Below are positions 19,936-28,107 of a stretch of 64,000 bases of DNA, piece by piece. The number at the start of each line of letters is the position of its first letter. Positions within the stretch are counted from its first letter, which is position 1. The stretch spans positions 682,001 to 746,000 of the forward strand of contig CAWBRW010000029.1 in assembly GCA_963791235.1 (NCBI GenBank). The letters run 5' to 3'. This stretch comes from JALORV01 sp963791235. GTDB taxonomy: Bacteria; Pseudomonadota; Gammaproteobacteria; Burkholderiales; Burkholderiaceae_F. Position numbers and translations under genes: made by a program. The notes under the pieces were generated by a model. That model was not told the DNA's origin. It searched no databases and saw only the letters and a program-made list of their open reading frames with translations.

Positions 19936-20533
19936 TGTTGAACATCGACACAACGCGGTGATGCGACACGCAAACAAAAAAGAAGTGGGTCAAATCACAC
20001 ACAATTCGTTTATCGATGCAGAAAATTCTTGCGATCAATTTCGATTGCGAGTAAAAAGCGAACCGTTCATTGGTAGCTCGATCGATGTTCTTGCGTCGCA
20101 GTCAAGCAGAGTTCGATCAAACACCGAATTGACCACAGACAGTCACAGTCGACGAGTAAGCGCAGAGGACCACGCTCCAAAGCACAACGAGACCCCGATG
20201 TCTTGGGGGATCGTTCCCGCTGCAAAACCGACGCTGTCTGCCAAGGCCTCCAAGCGCTTTTCCCCTCTACCGAACGCCGGGAGCCCTCCGGCGTTTTTCT
20301 TGCGCGCGCACTTTATGCAGCCCAGCGCGCGCCGTGCCGAATTCATCAGCGTCAGCGGTCAGTGCGCTGCCCGTTCCGCGCTCAGCTCGGATATGCGGAT
20401 CAAACGCATTTCTGGGGGTGTCGCGGCGACAGAGCATCTGCGTGCGCCGATGAATAGCCCGACTGGCGGTTTCGCCGTGCAGCGGGTTTCATTCTCCAAA
20501 CCTCAACGTTGATTCTCTAAGGAGATACTCATC
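19936..20533. other. Long intergenic region between nrdB and the first H1-like gene
   Basis: About 600 bp without a credible protein gene. One 199-codon frame runs across it but crosses a terminator hairpin and looks unlike its neighbours. The first 180 bp are noticeably AT-richer than the surroundings. A possible -35/-10 pair is TTGCGA, 17 bp, TAAAAA, near 20030-20060. A terminator at 20273-20298 divides the region; it may end the nrdAB mRNA or an independent small RNA. The remaining 235 bp form the upstream region of the H1-like gene. Confidence 0.45.
20273..20298 (+). terminator. Rho-independent terminator downstream of nrdB
   Basis: Stem AACGCCGG (20273-20280) / CCGGCGTT (20288-20295) with a 7-nt loop and a T5 tract. 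It is 338 bp after the nrdB stop, unusually far, which leaves room for a long 3' UTR or a separate short transcript. Confidence 0.8.
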
Positions 20534-20680
20534 ATGGCCACGAAGAAAGCTGCCAAGAAGACCGCGAAGAAAGCTACGAAGAAGCCCGCCAAGAAGGCCG
20601 CGGCGAAGAAGACCGTGAAGAAGGCTGCCAAGAAGACCGCGAAGAAGGCCAAAAAGGCCGCCAAGAAAACCAAGAAGTAA
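20534..20680 (+). CDS. Small lysine-rich histone H1-like protein (48 aa)
   Basis: A 49-codon frame coding MATKKAAKK and then repeats of the AAKKTAKKA/TKKPAKK type, made almost only of Lys, Ala, Thr and Pro. An AAGGAGA ribosome site lies 8-10 nt before the ATG. Such peptides resemble the C-terminal tail of bacterial H1-like proteins (HctB/AlgP type) and are expected to bind and compact DNA non-specifically. The first seven residues are identical to those of the larger H1-like gene 140 bp downstream, so the two probably arose by duplication. Confidence 0.8.
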   Translation: MATKKAAKKTAKKATKKPAKKAAAKKTVKKAAKKTAKKAKKAAKKTKK

Positions 20681-20701
20681 TCGCGGGAAATGCGTAGCGC
20701 T

Positions 20702-20727
20702 CACCGGCTGCCCTCGGGCAGCCGGTG
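20702..20727 (+). terminator. Stable hairpin after the small H1-like gene
   Basis: Perfect 11-bp inverted repeat CACCGGCTGCC / GGCAGCCGGTG around loop CTCG, 21 bp after the stop. It lacks a T-tract, so it may act as an mRNA-stabilising or attenuating hairpin between the two H1-like genes rather than a classical terminator. Confidence 0.55.
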
Positions 20728-20820
20728 TGGCATTCCAGCCCGCGTTCGATAAGTCTGCGCGCTCGGACCGGAATGCGTCGTCGCTAGCTACTTCACGCCA
20801 TTCTCTTTCAGGAGACTGAC

Positions 20821-21312
20821 ATGGCAACCAAGAAAGCTGCCAAGAAGCGCACGGCCAAAAAGGCCGTGACCAAGGCAAAAGCCAGAAAGGCCGTCAAGAA
20901 GGCGAAGGTCAAACGCGTCGTTAAGAAGGCGAAGGCGAAGCGCGCCGTCAAGAAGGCTGTGAAAAAGGCCAAAGTCAAAAAGGCGGTCAGAAGGGTCAAG
21001 GCCAAACGCGCCGTCAAGAAGACGGTGACCAAGGCCAAGGCCAAGAAGGCTGTCAAGAAGACGAAGGTCAAAAGGGCCGTCAAAAAGGCGGTCGTCAAGG
21101 CCAAAGTAAAGAAGGCTGTTGCCAAGGCGAAGGTCAAGGTCGCCAAGGCGGTCCAGGCGGTGAAGGCGGCTGTTGCGCCGAAGCCGGCGGCGAAGCCGAT
21201 GGCCGCACCGGCAGTGGCTCCCGCTGCACCGTCGACGGCGGCTGCGCCTGGCGCCAAGACTGCCCTCAATCCCGCGGCGGCCTGGCCGTTTCCCACGGGC
21301 AGCCGTCCATAA
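20821..21312 (+). CDS. Lysine-rich histone H1-like protein (163 aa)
   Basis: DNA-compacting protein candidate of the H1/AlgP/HctB-like type. After MATKKAAKKRTAKKA the protein consists of about a dozen degenerate KAKVKKAVKK-type repeats (to about residue 115), then an Ala/Pro-rich tail without Lys repeats ending in AAAWPFPTGSRP. The ATG at 20821 follows CAGGAGA. The pattern implies an extended, strongly basic protein that becomes helical on DNA. It is followed by a very strong terminator, so the two H1-like genes form their own unit. Confidence 0.85.
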   Translation: MATKKAAKKRTAKKAVTKAKARKAVKKAKVKRVVKKAKAKRAVKKAVKKAKVKKAVRRVKAKRAVKKTVTKAKAKKAVKKTKVKRAVKKAVVKAKVKKAVAKAKVKVAKAVQAVKAAVAPKPAAKPMAAPAVAPAAPSTAAAPGAKTALNPAAAWPFPTGSRP

Positions 21313-21328
21313 CGGCTGACTGCGGTTT

Positions 21329-21358
21329 AAAACGGGCGCGGATTCCGCGCCCGTTTTT
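21329..21358 (+). terminator. Rho-independent terminator after the H1-like gene
   Basis: A 13-bp stem AAAACGGGCGCGG / CCGCGCCCGTTTT with a 3-nt loop (21342-21344), continuing into T residues, placed 16 bp after the stop. Confidence 0.92.
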
Positions 21359-21441
21359 ATTTCCAGGGCAGCTACGGCGACGGACGTTGATTGAAAGGGG
21401 CGCCGCTACAATCGCTGCGCCTCCGTTCCTCGGGACCGCCC

Positions 21442-21981
21442 ATGCTCTTCGTCGACATCGTGCGAGCGCTGCTGGATATCCTGGGCTCGCTCCTGGTCGG
21501 ACTGCTGCTTCTGCGCGCCTGGGCGGCGGCCATCGGAATGCCGCCACGCAACCCGCTTGCCCACTTTGCGCGTGCACTGACCGACTGGCTTGTGAGGCCG
21601 CTCGCCCGTGTGATTCCATCGCGCGGCCGCATCGAATGGGCGGCACTGGTCGGAGCACTGATCGCCACCGCGCTGATCGTCGCCGCCAAGCGCGCGGTCT
21701 TCGGGCTGCCGTTTGCGCCGGACATGCTTCTGTTGGGATCGGTGCTGCAACTGGTCAACTGGGCGCTGACACTGGTCATCTGGGTGACGCTGATCTACGT
21801 CATTATCAGCTGGGTGAACCCGCTCGCCCCGGTCGCTCCGGCGCTCTCGATGCTGCTACGGCCCATGCTCGCGCCAATCCAGCGCATCATTCCGGCGATT
21901 GGCGGCATCGACCTCTCGCCGATGGTGCTGCTGATCGTCATCTACCTGCTGCAGATGGTCATCAGCCGTCTTGCGCTCTAG
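21442..21981 (+). CDS. YggT family membrane protein
   Basis: Integral membrane protein with two copies of the YggT module. Starting at ATG 21442 gives 179 residues with hydrophobic segments at about 1-25, 65-90, 95-120 and 155-178. The second module has the typical VIWVTLIYVIISWVNP and RPMLAPIQRIIPAIGGIDLSPM blocks. Function is not firmly known; family members have been tied to osmotic shock tolerance and cell division. A TACAATCG -10-like sequence lies at 21407-21414. Confidence 0.88.
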   Translation: MLFVDIVRALLDILGSLLVGLLLLRAWAAAIGMPPRNPLAHFARALTDWLVRPLARVIPSRGRIEWAALVGALIATALIVAAKRAVFGLPFAPDMLLLGSVLQLVNWALTLVIWVTLIYVIISWVNPLAPVAPALSMLLRPMLAPIQRIIPAIGGIDLSPMVLLIVIYLLQMVISRLAL

Positions 21982-22005
21982 CTGGAGGGTTGCTGCGCCC
22001 GATGT

Positions 22006-22941
22006 TCACCACGGGCGGTAGCCGAACGCCTCGTGAAAACGCTCGGCGATCGACTGTCGGTCGGCGACGTAGTTTTGCGCACCACCGGCCTCGATCTTGA
22101 CCGCACCCATGACAGCGGCCAGGCGGCCGGTAGTCTCCCAGTCCAGCCCTTCGGCAATTCCGTAGAGCAGTCCACCGCGATACGCATCACCGCACCCAAT
22201 CGGGTCAACGAGCTGCCGGGCCGGTGCCACCGGCACATGGATCAAGGTGCTGCCGAAGTGGATATCCGACCCTTCTGCGCCCCGGGTGACAACCAGGGCC
22301 TTCACACGCTGGGCGAGTTCGGGCAGAGACAAGCGCGTGCGTTCGACCACAACGCGGGCTTCGTAATCGTTAAGCGTCACGTAGGTGGCGCGGGCGATGA
22401 ACCACAGCAATTCGTCACCGTTGAACAGCGGCATCGCCTGGCCGAGGTCGAAGATGAAGGGAATGCCGTGGTCGGCGAACTGCGCGGCATGCTGCTGCAT
22501 GCCATCGCGGCCGTCCGGCGCGATGATCCCGAGGCCGATGCCGTCGTCCGCAGGAACAGCGTTCAGATGTGACTGGCCCATCGCGCCCGGGTGAAACGCG
22601 GTCAGCTGGTTGTCATTGAGGTCCGTGGTGATGAATGCCTGGGCGGTGTAGCTGCCGGCAACCTGGGTGACATAGCGGCGATCGATCGCCAGAGCCGCCA
22701 GCCGATCGATGTACGGTCCGGCATCGTCGCCTACCGTTGCCATCGGCAGCGGCTCGCCACCCAGGCACTTCAGGCTGTAGGCAATGTTGCCCGCACAGCC
22801 ACCGAACTCGCGCTTCATCTCCGGCACGAGGAACGAGACATTCAGGATGTGGACCTGGTCCGGAAGGATGTGGTCGGCGAACCGGCCCTGGAACACCATC
22901 ACGGTGTCATAGGCGATCGAGCCACAGATCAGAGTACGCAT
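22006..22941 (-). CDS. PfkB family carbohydrate/nucleoside kinase
   Basis: Ribokinase-like kinase of 311 residues. The N-terminus MRTLICGSIAYDTVMVF, the GGCAGNIAYSLKCLGG substrate region and the C-terminal DPIGCGDAYRGGLLYG catalytic motif (Asp as base; anion hole GCGD) are all present. The substrate cannot be told from sequence; the sub-family common in Burkholderiales is often labelled adenosine or sugar kinase. It is downstream of the DUF3426 gene in the same direction, and converges on yggT. Confidence 0.88.
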   Translation of the reverse strand: MRTLICGSIAYDTVMVFQGRFADHILPDQVHILNVSFLVPEMKREFGGCAGNIAYSLKCLGGEPLPMATVGDDAGPYIDRLAALAIDRRYVTQVAGSYTAQAFITTDLNDNQLTAFHPGAMGQSHLNAVPADDGIGLGIIAPDGRDGMQQHAAQFADHGIPFIFDLGQAMPLFNGDELLWFIARATYVTLNDYEARVVVERTRLSLPELAQRVKALVVTRGAEGSDIHFGSTLIHVPVAPARQLVDPIGCGDAYRGGLLYGIAEGLDWETTGRLAAVMGAVKIEAGGAQNYVADRQSIAERFHEAFGYRPW

Positions 22942-23013
22942 CGAAGTTCCTGGGAGGTATTTGAGCTACGAGGGTGCGCGCCGTCGCGCTTCCCGGCCGA
23001 ACCAGTGGTCGAG

Positions 23014-24138
23014 TTATCGATAGAACGGATACACGAGAAAGCCGGCGGCCTGCAGCCCGCGAGTCTCGAAGAACAGCCGTATCGTGATGTCTGCACCTGC
23101 GGCGAAGCCTTCGTCAATCCGACTGCTGGGCTCGCCGGCCGCTGCCAGGTAGTCGGCGGGGCTGAACACCTTGCGCGCTACCGGCCGGTTCTGCGTATCG
23201 CTCAGCGTGACTTCCAGCGCCGGGAGCGCCTGCGTGAAGGCAGCCCGATTGCGGATCACAGCGGTGAGTTCAAGCACATCGGTGCCGGCGATCGACTGCA
23301 GTTCGCTGCCGATGACCGCGAGCTGGTCCGGCTGCGTCGGCCATTCGAGCTTGCAGCCGAACGCCTGGCACAGGTGCAACAAAGCCGGACGCGCGGCGGG
23401 CCATTGCACCATCACGTCAGACCGGAAGATCACCATGAGCTGTGCAACAGCAAGCAGGGCGAGCAGCAGCGCACCTCCACTGAAGACGATCGAGAAGCCG
23501 CGCCGCGGGTCGCGCCGTGCGGACCGGATGAATTCCGGCTCATCCGCGAGTGACGCCATGGCGGGGTCTACCTCCGGTGGCGGCGAAACCTCGATCACTT
23601 CGATGCCCTTGAGCGAAGCGCGCGTCCCCTGATCGGCCGGCTCGCCGCCCGCGCCCGGTGCGAGCAGCGTCGGAACACCGCCCTCCGACATCGCCTGCTC
23701 TTCGCGCGTCGTCGCCGGTGTCGCGGTGGGTTCGGCCGCACCCTTGAACGGTGCTTCCAGCGAAACCGTGGCGACCGGCGCCGCGCGCGGCGCGATGCGC
23801 AACGTCGTGGCCGGGCCCAAGGCCTTGCGCTTTCGTTCGGCGCTGTCGTGCATGCGCCGCGACTCACCGCGCGGACGGGTCGCTGCCGCTGCGGGCGCTG
23901 GTGGCGCAGTTTCGCCGGGAGCTTCTCGCGGAGTGGCCGCAGCCGTGGCCTTCGGCGAGTCCAGGGCCTCGGGGCGCGGCGTGGTCAACGTTGCATCGTC
24001 AACATAGGCGAGGCTGCCGATGGCATCGAAGACCGTTCGGCACTGACCACAGCGCACCAGCCCGCCGCGCAGCTTCAACTGGTCTGCGACTACGCGGAAC
24101 ATGGCGCCGCACCGGGGACACTTGGTAGCGAGTGCCAT
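23014..24138 (-). CDS. Zinc-ribbon/DUF3426 membrane protein
   Basis: Starts at ATG 24138 (MALATKCPRCG), giving 374 residues. It begins with an MJ0042-type zinc ribbon (CPRC at residues 7-10, CGQC about 23 residues later). A long Pro/Ala-rich and probably disordered linker follows, then one transmembrane helix (FSIVFSGGALLLALLAVAQL) and a C-terminal DUF3426 domain, predicted to be periplasmic. The same accC-prmA-DUF3426 order is common in betaproteobacteria. Function is unknown; the layout suggests a cytoplasmic metal-binding head linked to an envelope domain. Confidence 0.85.
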   Translation of the reverse strand: MALATKCPRCGAMFRVVADQLKLRGGLVRCGQCRTVFDAIGSLAYVDDATLTTPRPEALDSPKATAAATPREAPGETAPPAPAAAATRPRGESRRMHDSAERKRKALGPATTLRIAPRAAPVATVSLEAPFKGAAEPTATPATTREEQAMSEGGVPTLLAPGAGGEPADQGTRASLKGIEVIEVSPPPEVDPAMASLADEPEFIRSARRDPRRGFSIVFSGGALLLALLAVAQLMVIFRSDVMVQWPAARPALLHLCQAFGCKLEWPTQPDQLAVIGSELQSIAGTDVLELTAVIRNRAAFTQALPALEVTLSDTQNRPVARKVFSPADYLAAAGEPSSRIDEGFAAGADITIRLFFETRGLQAAGFLVYPFYR

Positions 24139-24181
24139 GATCAGAACGCAATGCTGCGCGGGGCAGTGTTCATGAGGAGCA

Positions 24182-25087
24182 TCACGCGTCGCGCCGGCCA
24201 GCCAGGCAGGCCCAGCCCTCGCAGGTTCGCCACACGCCGAGTGCCACGTGCGGGTCGCTAGCACGGTACGTCGCGATGACGTCTTCTGCCTGACGCTCGA
24301 GGACGCCGGAGAGCACCAGGGCGCCACGCGGGGCGACGCGTGCGAGCAAGGCCGGTGCGAGCAGCTTCAGCGGATTCGAAAGGATGTTGGCCAGCACGAT
24401 GTCGAACGTCCCGGACGGCAGACCGGCCGGATCAGTGTAGCGTGCAGTGACGCCATTGGCCGCCGAGTTGTCGCGCGCCGCGACGAGTGCCTGCTCGTCT
24501 ACGTCGACGCCAAGCAGGGACCCCGCGCCCAGTTTTCCAGCGGCGATCGCAAGGATGCCCGAGCCGCAGCCGTAGTCGAGCACGGTACTGCCGGGCGTGA
24601 GATTGCTGTCGAGCCACGCCAGGCACAGTTGCGTCGTCGGGTGCGTGCCGGTGCCGAACGCGACGCCCGGATCGAGCCGCACGACGACCGCCTGCGGATC
24701 CGGAGCGTCGTGCCACGAGGGCACGATCCACAGCCGATCGCTGATCTGCGTCGGCGGGAACTGCGACTGCGAAACGCGCACCCAGTCAGCGTCTTCGACC
24801 GGCCGGCAGCTTTCGATTGGCGGAGCCGGCAGTCCCGCGGCCCGGCTCGCGACTTCGACGAGTCGCTCGCTGCCGGGGCCGTCCGCCTCGGCGAGGACGC
24901 GCAGCCGACTGCGTGACCAAGCGTGCCGCTCGGGCTCGAATCCCGGCTCGCCGTACAGTGGAGACTCGTTGGCGGATTCCGCCGCGGCGTCCTCTACCGC
25001 TACCGACAGGGCCCCCGCCTCCAGCAGCGCATCGGCCAGCGCCTCCGCGTGCTGCTCGTCCGCGAGCAGGGTGATCTCGTGCAGCAC
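24182..25087 (-). CDS. prmA: Ribosomal protein L11 methyltransferase
   Basis: SAM-dependent enzyme that trimethylates ribosomal protein L11. The 301 residues show the N-terminal substrate-binding domain, then the Rossmann methyltransferase core with VLDYGCGSGILAIAAGKLGA (motif I) and the substrate signature DIVLANILSNPL. The ATG at 25087 begins MLHEITLLADEQHAEALADALL, as in the family. It lies 7 bp after accC, and is probably co-transcribed with accBC. Confidence 0.96.
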   Translation of the reverse strand: MLHEITLLADEQHAEALADALLEAGALSVAVEDAAAESANESPLYGEPGFEPERHAWSRSRLRVLAEADGPGSERLVEVASRAAGLPAPPIESCRPVEDADWVRVSQSQFPPTQISDRLWIVPSWHDAPDPQAVVVRLDPGVAFGTGTHPTTQLCLAWLDSNLTPGSTVLDYGCGSGILAIAAGKLGAGSLLGVDVDEQALVAARDNSAANGVTARYTDPAGLPSGTFDIVLANILSNPLKLLAPALLARVAPRGALVLSGVLERQAEDVIATYRASDPHVALGVWRTCEGWACLAGRRDA

Positions 25088-25094
25088 GCGCGGC

Positions 25095-26447
25095 CTAGGC
25101 GCCCTGCCGCGCGGCGATGCGCTTTTCGAGGTAGTGAATGCTGGTGCCGCCGAGCACGAACTTCTCGTCCATCAGCAGCTCCCGGTGTAACGGGATATTG
25201 GTCTGGATGCCCTCGACGACCATCTCCGACAGCGCGATGCGCATGCGTGCCAGCGCCTGGTCACGCGTGTCGCCGTAGCAGATGACCTTGCCGATCATCG
25301 AGTCGTAGTTGGGTGGCACGAAGTAGCCACTGTAGGCATGCGAGTCGACGCGCACCCCCGGTCCGCCCGGCGGATGCCAGCCGGTGATGCGGCCGGGCGA
25401 CGGCGTGAACTTGAACGGATCCTCGGCGTTGATGCGGCACTCGATCGCGTGCCCCTTCTGCACGACGTCGCGCTGGCGGAACCGCAGCTTCTCGCCGGCG
25501 GCGATGCGGATCTGTTCCTGCACGATGTCGATACCCGTCACCATCTCCGTCACCGGGTGCTCGACCTGTACCCGGGTGTTCATCTCGATGAAGTAGAACT
25601 CGTTGTCCTGGTACAGGAACTCGAACGTTCCCGCCCCGCGATAACTGATCTTCTTGCAGGCCTCGACGCAGCGGTCGCCGATCTTGTCGACGACTCGACG
25701 GTTGATGCCGGGAGCGGGGGCCTCCTCGATGATCTTCTGGTGGCGGCGCTGCATCGAGCAGTCACGCTCACCGAGCCAGACGGCATTGCGGTGCTGGTCG
25801 GCCAGGATCTGGATCTCGATATGGCGCGGCGTCTCGAGGTACTTCTCCATATAGACAGCAGGATTGCCGAAGGCCGCCTGCGCTTCCTGACGAGTCATCG
25901 TGACCGCGTTGAGAAGCGCCGCCTCGGTGTGCACCACGCGCATTCCGCGTCCGCCGCCGCCCCCGGAGGCCTTGATGATCACCGGGTAGCCGATCGCACG
26001 CGCAGCGCGGACGATTTCGCGCGGCTCCTCGGACAGCGCGCCCTGCGCCCCGGGCACGGTCGGCACCCCTGCTGCAGTCATCGCCTGCTTGGCGGAGACC
26101 TTGTCGCCCATCAGCCGGATCGACTCGGGGCGCGGCCCGATGAAGACGAACCCGCTTTTTTCGACCCGCTCGGCGAAATCGGCGTTTTCGGAGAGGAAGC
26201 CGTAACCCGGATGGATCGCCTCGGCGTCCGTCACCTCGGCCGCGCTGATGATGGCCGGGATGTTGAGGTAACTCTCACGCGATGGCGGTGGTCCGATGCA
26301 CACCGACTCATCAGCGAGTTTCACGTACTTCGCGTCCGTGTCTGCCTCCGAGTGGACTACGACGGTGCGTATTCCCATCTCGCGGCAGGCGCGCTGGATG
26401 CGCAGCGCGATCTCTCCACGATTGGCGATGAGTATCTTCTTGAACAC
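25095..26447 (-). CDS. accC: Acetyl-CoA carboxylase, biotin carboxylase subunit
   Basis: ATP- and bicarbonate-dependent carboxylation of biotin on AccB, the first step of fatty-acid synthesis. I start at GTG 26447 because the protein then begins MFKKILIANRGEIALRI and has 450 residues, the family norm. An ATG at 26504 would add 19 poorly conserved residues. The ATP-grasp Gly loop (KASGGGGGRGMRVV), the EKYLETPRHIEIQI block and the C-terminal biotin carboxylase domain are complete. It is downstream of accB. Confidence 0.97.
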   Translation of the reverse strand: MFKKILIANRGEIALRIQRACREMGIRTVVVHSEADTDAKYVKLADESVCIGPPPSRESYLNIPAIISAAEVTDAEAIHPGYGFLSENADFAERVEKSGFVFIGPRPESIRLMGDKVSAKQAMTAAGVPTVPGAQGALSEEPREIVRAARAIGYPVIIKASGGGGGRGMRVVHTEAALLNAVTMTRQEAQAAFGNPAVYMEKYLETPRHIEIQILADQHRNAVWLGERDCSMQRRHQKIIEEAPAPGINRRVVDKIGDRCVEACKKISYRGAGTFEFLYQDNEFYFIEMNTRVQVEHPVTEMVTGIDIVQEQIRIAAGEKLRFRQRDVVQKGHAIECRINAEDPFKFTPSPGRITGWHPPGGPGVRVDSHAYSGYFVPPNYDSMIGKVICYGDTRDQALARMRIALSEMVVEGIQTNIPLHRELLMDEKFVLGGTSIHYLEKRIAARQGA

Positions 26448-26549
26448 GACAGGTGGCCCCAGCGTCAGGAAGCGCGCGCGCCGCTGCGCGCCCGTCCCGG
26501 GCAATGCCGGCGGCCCCGGCGCGCTTCGAGAGGGCGATGCACGCGGCTG

Positions 26550-27005
26550 CTACTCGATGATGAAGAGCGGCTGGCCATACTCGACCGGTTGGCCGTTTTC
26601 GACGAGTATCTGGGTCACTTTTCCGCCGACTTCGGCTTCGATCTCGTTCAACAGCTTCATCGCCTCGATGATGCACAGCGTGTCCCCGGGCTTCACCTCC
26701 GCACCCTGCTCGATGAAGGATGGTGCTCCCGGACTCGGCGACCGGTAGAAGGTCCCCACCATCGGCGACTTGACGACATATCCGGCGGGCGCCTCGGGCT
26801 CGGCCGGCACGGGTGCCGGGGAGGCGGCAGACTGCGCGGGGGCGGAGGGATGCGGGGAGGCGAAAGTCAGCGGAGCCGCGGGCGCCGGGGCGTAAGCCGG
26901 CGTCTTGACGATCCTGACCTTGTCCTCGCCTTCCGTGACCTCGAGCTCAGCTATGCCCGATTCCGCCACAAGGTCGATCAGTGTCTTGAGCTTTCTCAGA
27001 TCCAT
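26550..27005 (-). CDS. accB: Acetyl-CoA carboxylase, biotin carboxyl carrier protein
   Basis: Carrier of the biotin moved between AccC and the carboxyltransferase. The 151 residues comprise an N-terminal helical part (MDLRKLKTLIDLVAESGI), a Pro/Ala-rich linker (about 38-74) and the biotinyl domain with the EAMKLLNEI motif; Lys117 is the biotinylation site. The thumb region YRSPSPGAPSF is also present. It lies in the aroQ-accB-accC order typical of proteobacteria. Confidence 0.97.
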   Translation of the reverse strand: MDLRKLKTLIDLVAESGIAELEVTEGEDKVRIVKTPAYAPAPAAPLTFASPHPSAPAQSAASPAPVPAEPEAPAGYVVKSPMVGTFYRSPSPGAPSFIEQGAEVKPGDTLCIIEAMKLLNEIEAEVGGKVTQILVENGQPVEYGQPLFIIE

Positions 27006-27017
27006 GCTGACTCCGGA

Positions 27018-27461
27018 TCAAGCGGTGCGTTCGGCCAGCGCGAATTCGAGCGCGTAGCGGTAGCCCGCCGCGCCGAGCCCCACGACCGAGCCGACGGCAA
27101 GGTCGGACAAATAGGAATGGCGGCGAAACTCTTCGCGGCGATGCACGTTCGAGAGGTGAACCTCGATGAAGGGCAGCGCAACGGCGGCCAGCGCGTCCCT
27201 CAGGGCAACGCTCGTATGCGTGAACGCGCCGGCATTAATAATGATGAATCGGGTCCCATCGGTGCGCGCGGTATGAATGCGATCCACCAGCGCTCCTTCG
27301 TGATTGCTCTGGAAAAAGACGACTTCTGCGCCGCATTTTCCCGCAACGTCGGTCAACTCAGATTCAATGTCGGCCAACGAGCGGCCGCCATAGATGGCGG
27401 GCTCACGCGTACCGAGCAGGTTGAGATTGGGGCCGTTGATAACGAGGATTCGGCTTGACAC
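27018..27461 (-). CDS. aroQ: Type II 3-dehydroquinate dehydratase
   Basis: Third step of the shikimate pathway. The 147 residues carry the type II signature: GPNLNLLGTREPAIYG, the FFQSNHEGALVDRIH segment, IINAGAFTHTSVALRDAL and the EVHLSNVHRREEFRRHSYLS loop with the catalytic region. These enzymes form dodecamers. It is the first gene of the aroQ-accB-accC-prmA group; a spacer of about 110 bp separates it from the TlpA-like gene upstream. Confidence 0.97.
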   Translation of the reverse strand: MSSRILVINGPNLNLLGTREPAIYGGRSLADIESELTDVAGKCGAEVVFFQSNHEGALVDRIHTARTDGTRFIIINAGAFTHTSVALRDALAAVALPFIEVHLSNVHRREEFRRHSYLSDLAVGSVVGLGAAGYRYALEFALAERTA

Positions 27462-27570
27462 GATGCACCCGCCATTTTGGCAAGATTTTCAACGCAGTTG
27501 ACGTCAGATACGACCTACTTGCCCGAAGGTGCGGAGTCTGAACTTTCCGGGACCGGTTGTCCACCCGACC

Positions 27571-28107
27571 TCAACCGTCCAGTCGTGTGTCCAGCCATGC
27601 GCGGAGCAGTTCCGGCTTGATGAGTCCGAGTCGGGTCTGGACGACAGTTCCCTGCGGGCTGATCAGCACCGTATACGGTAGCGCACCGCTAGGATTGCCC
27701 AGCTCCCGCGCCAGGTTGCTTCCCGTCGCCCCTGCGACCAGCAGCGGCAACTCCAGATCCAGCTGCTTGCGGAAGCGACGTATCGCGTCGGCGTTGTCGA
27801 TGCCGAGGCCGACCACGGCTACGCCGCGACCGGCGTAGTCGCGCGACACCTGATCCAGGTGAGGCATTTCCTCGACACAAGGCGCACACCAGGTCGCCCA
27901 GAAATTGAGCACAAGCCACTTGCCCTTCCACTGCGCTAGAGGTTGAGGGCGGCCGTCAGGGTCATCGAAGACCTGGGTGAACAGACGCTCGACCGCCGGG
28001 GCACTGGCACGCTCCCCTGTGGTCAAGTACAGCGCCACGCCGGCACCGGTTGCGACTGCGACCGACCCGACGCCTGCCAACAGGAACGTACGGCGACCCG
28101 AGGTCAT
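27571..28107 (-). CDS. TlpA/ResA-like periplasmic thioredoxin
   Basis: Membrane-anchored thiol-disulfide oxidoreductase candidate. An N-terminal signal or anchor (RRTFLLAGVGSVAVATGAGV, about residues 5-25) is followed by a thioredoxin fold with the redox motif WCAPC (Cys74, Cys77) in NFWATWCAPCVEEMPH. The cis-Pro region is LPYTVLISPQG. The 178-residue size fits TlpA/ResA proteins that reduce apocytochrome c or other envelope thiols; the substrate is not shown by context. Its ATG overlaps the stop of the upstream gene (ATGA). Confidence 0.88.
   Translation of the reverse strand: MTSGRRTFLLAGVGSVAVATGAGVALYLTTGERASAPAVERLFTQVFDDPDGRPQPLAQWKGKWLVLNFWATWCAPCVEEMPHLDQVSRDYAGRGVAVVGLGIDNADAIRRFRKQLDLELPLLVAGATGSNLARELGNPSGALPYTVLISPQGTVVQTRLGLIKPELLRAWLDTRLDG

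Noticed and set aside
19913..20512. A 199-codon frame between nrdB and the first H1-like gene
   Set aside because: It overlaps the nrdB end, crosses a Rho-independent terminator, has no ribosome site and reads as low-information sequence.
25338..27458. A 706-codon open frame on the plus strand
   Set aside because: It is antisense to accC, accB and aroQ, all of which are unmistakable. In high-GC DNA the complementary strand of real genes often stays open.
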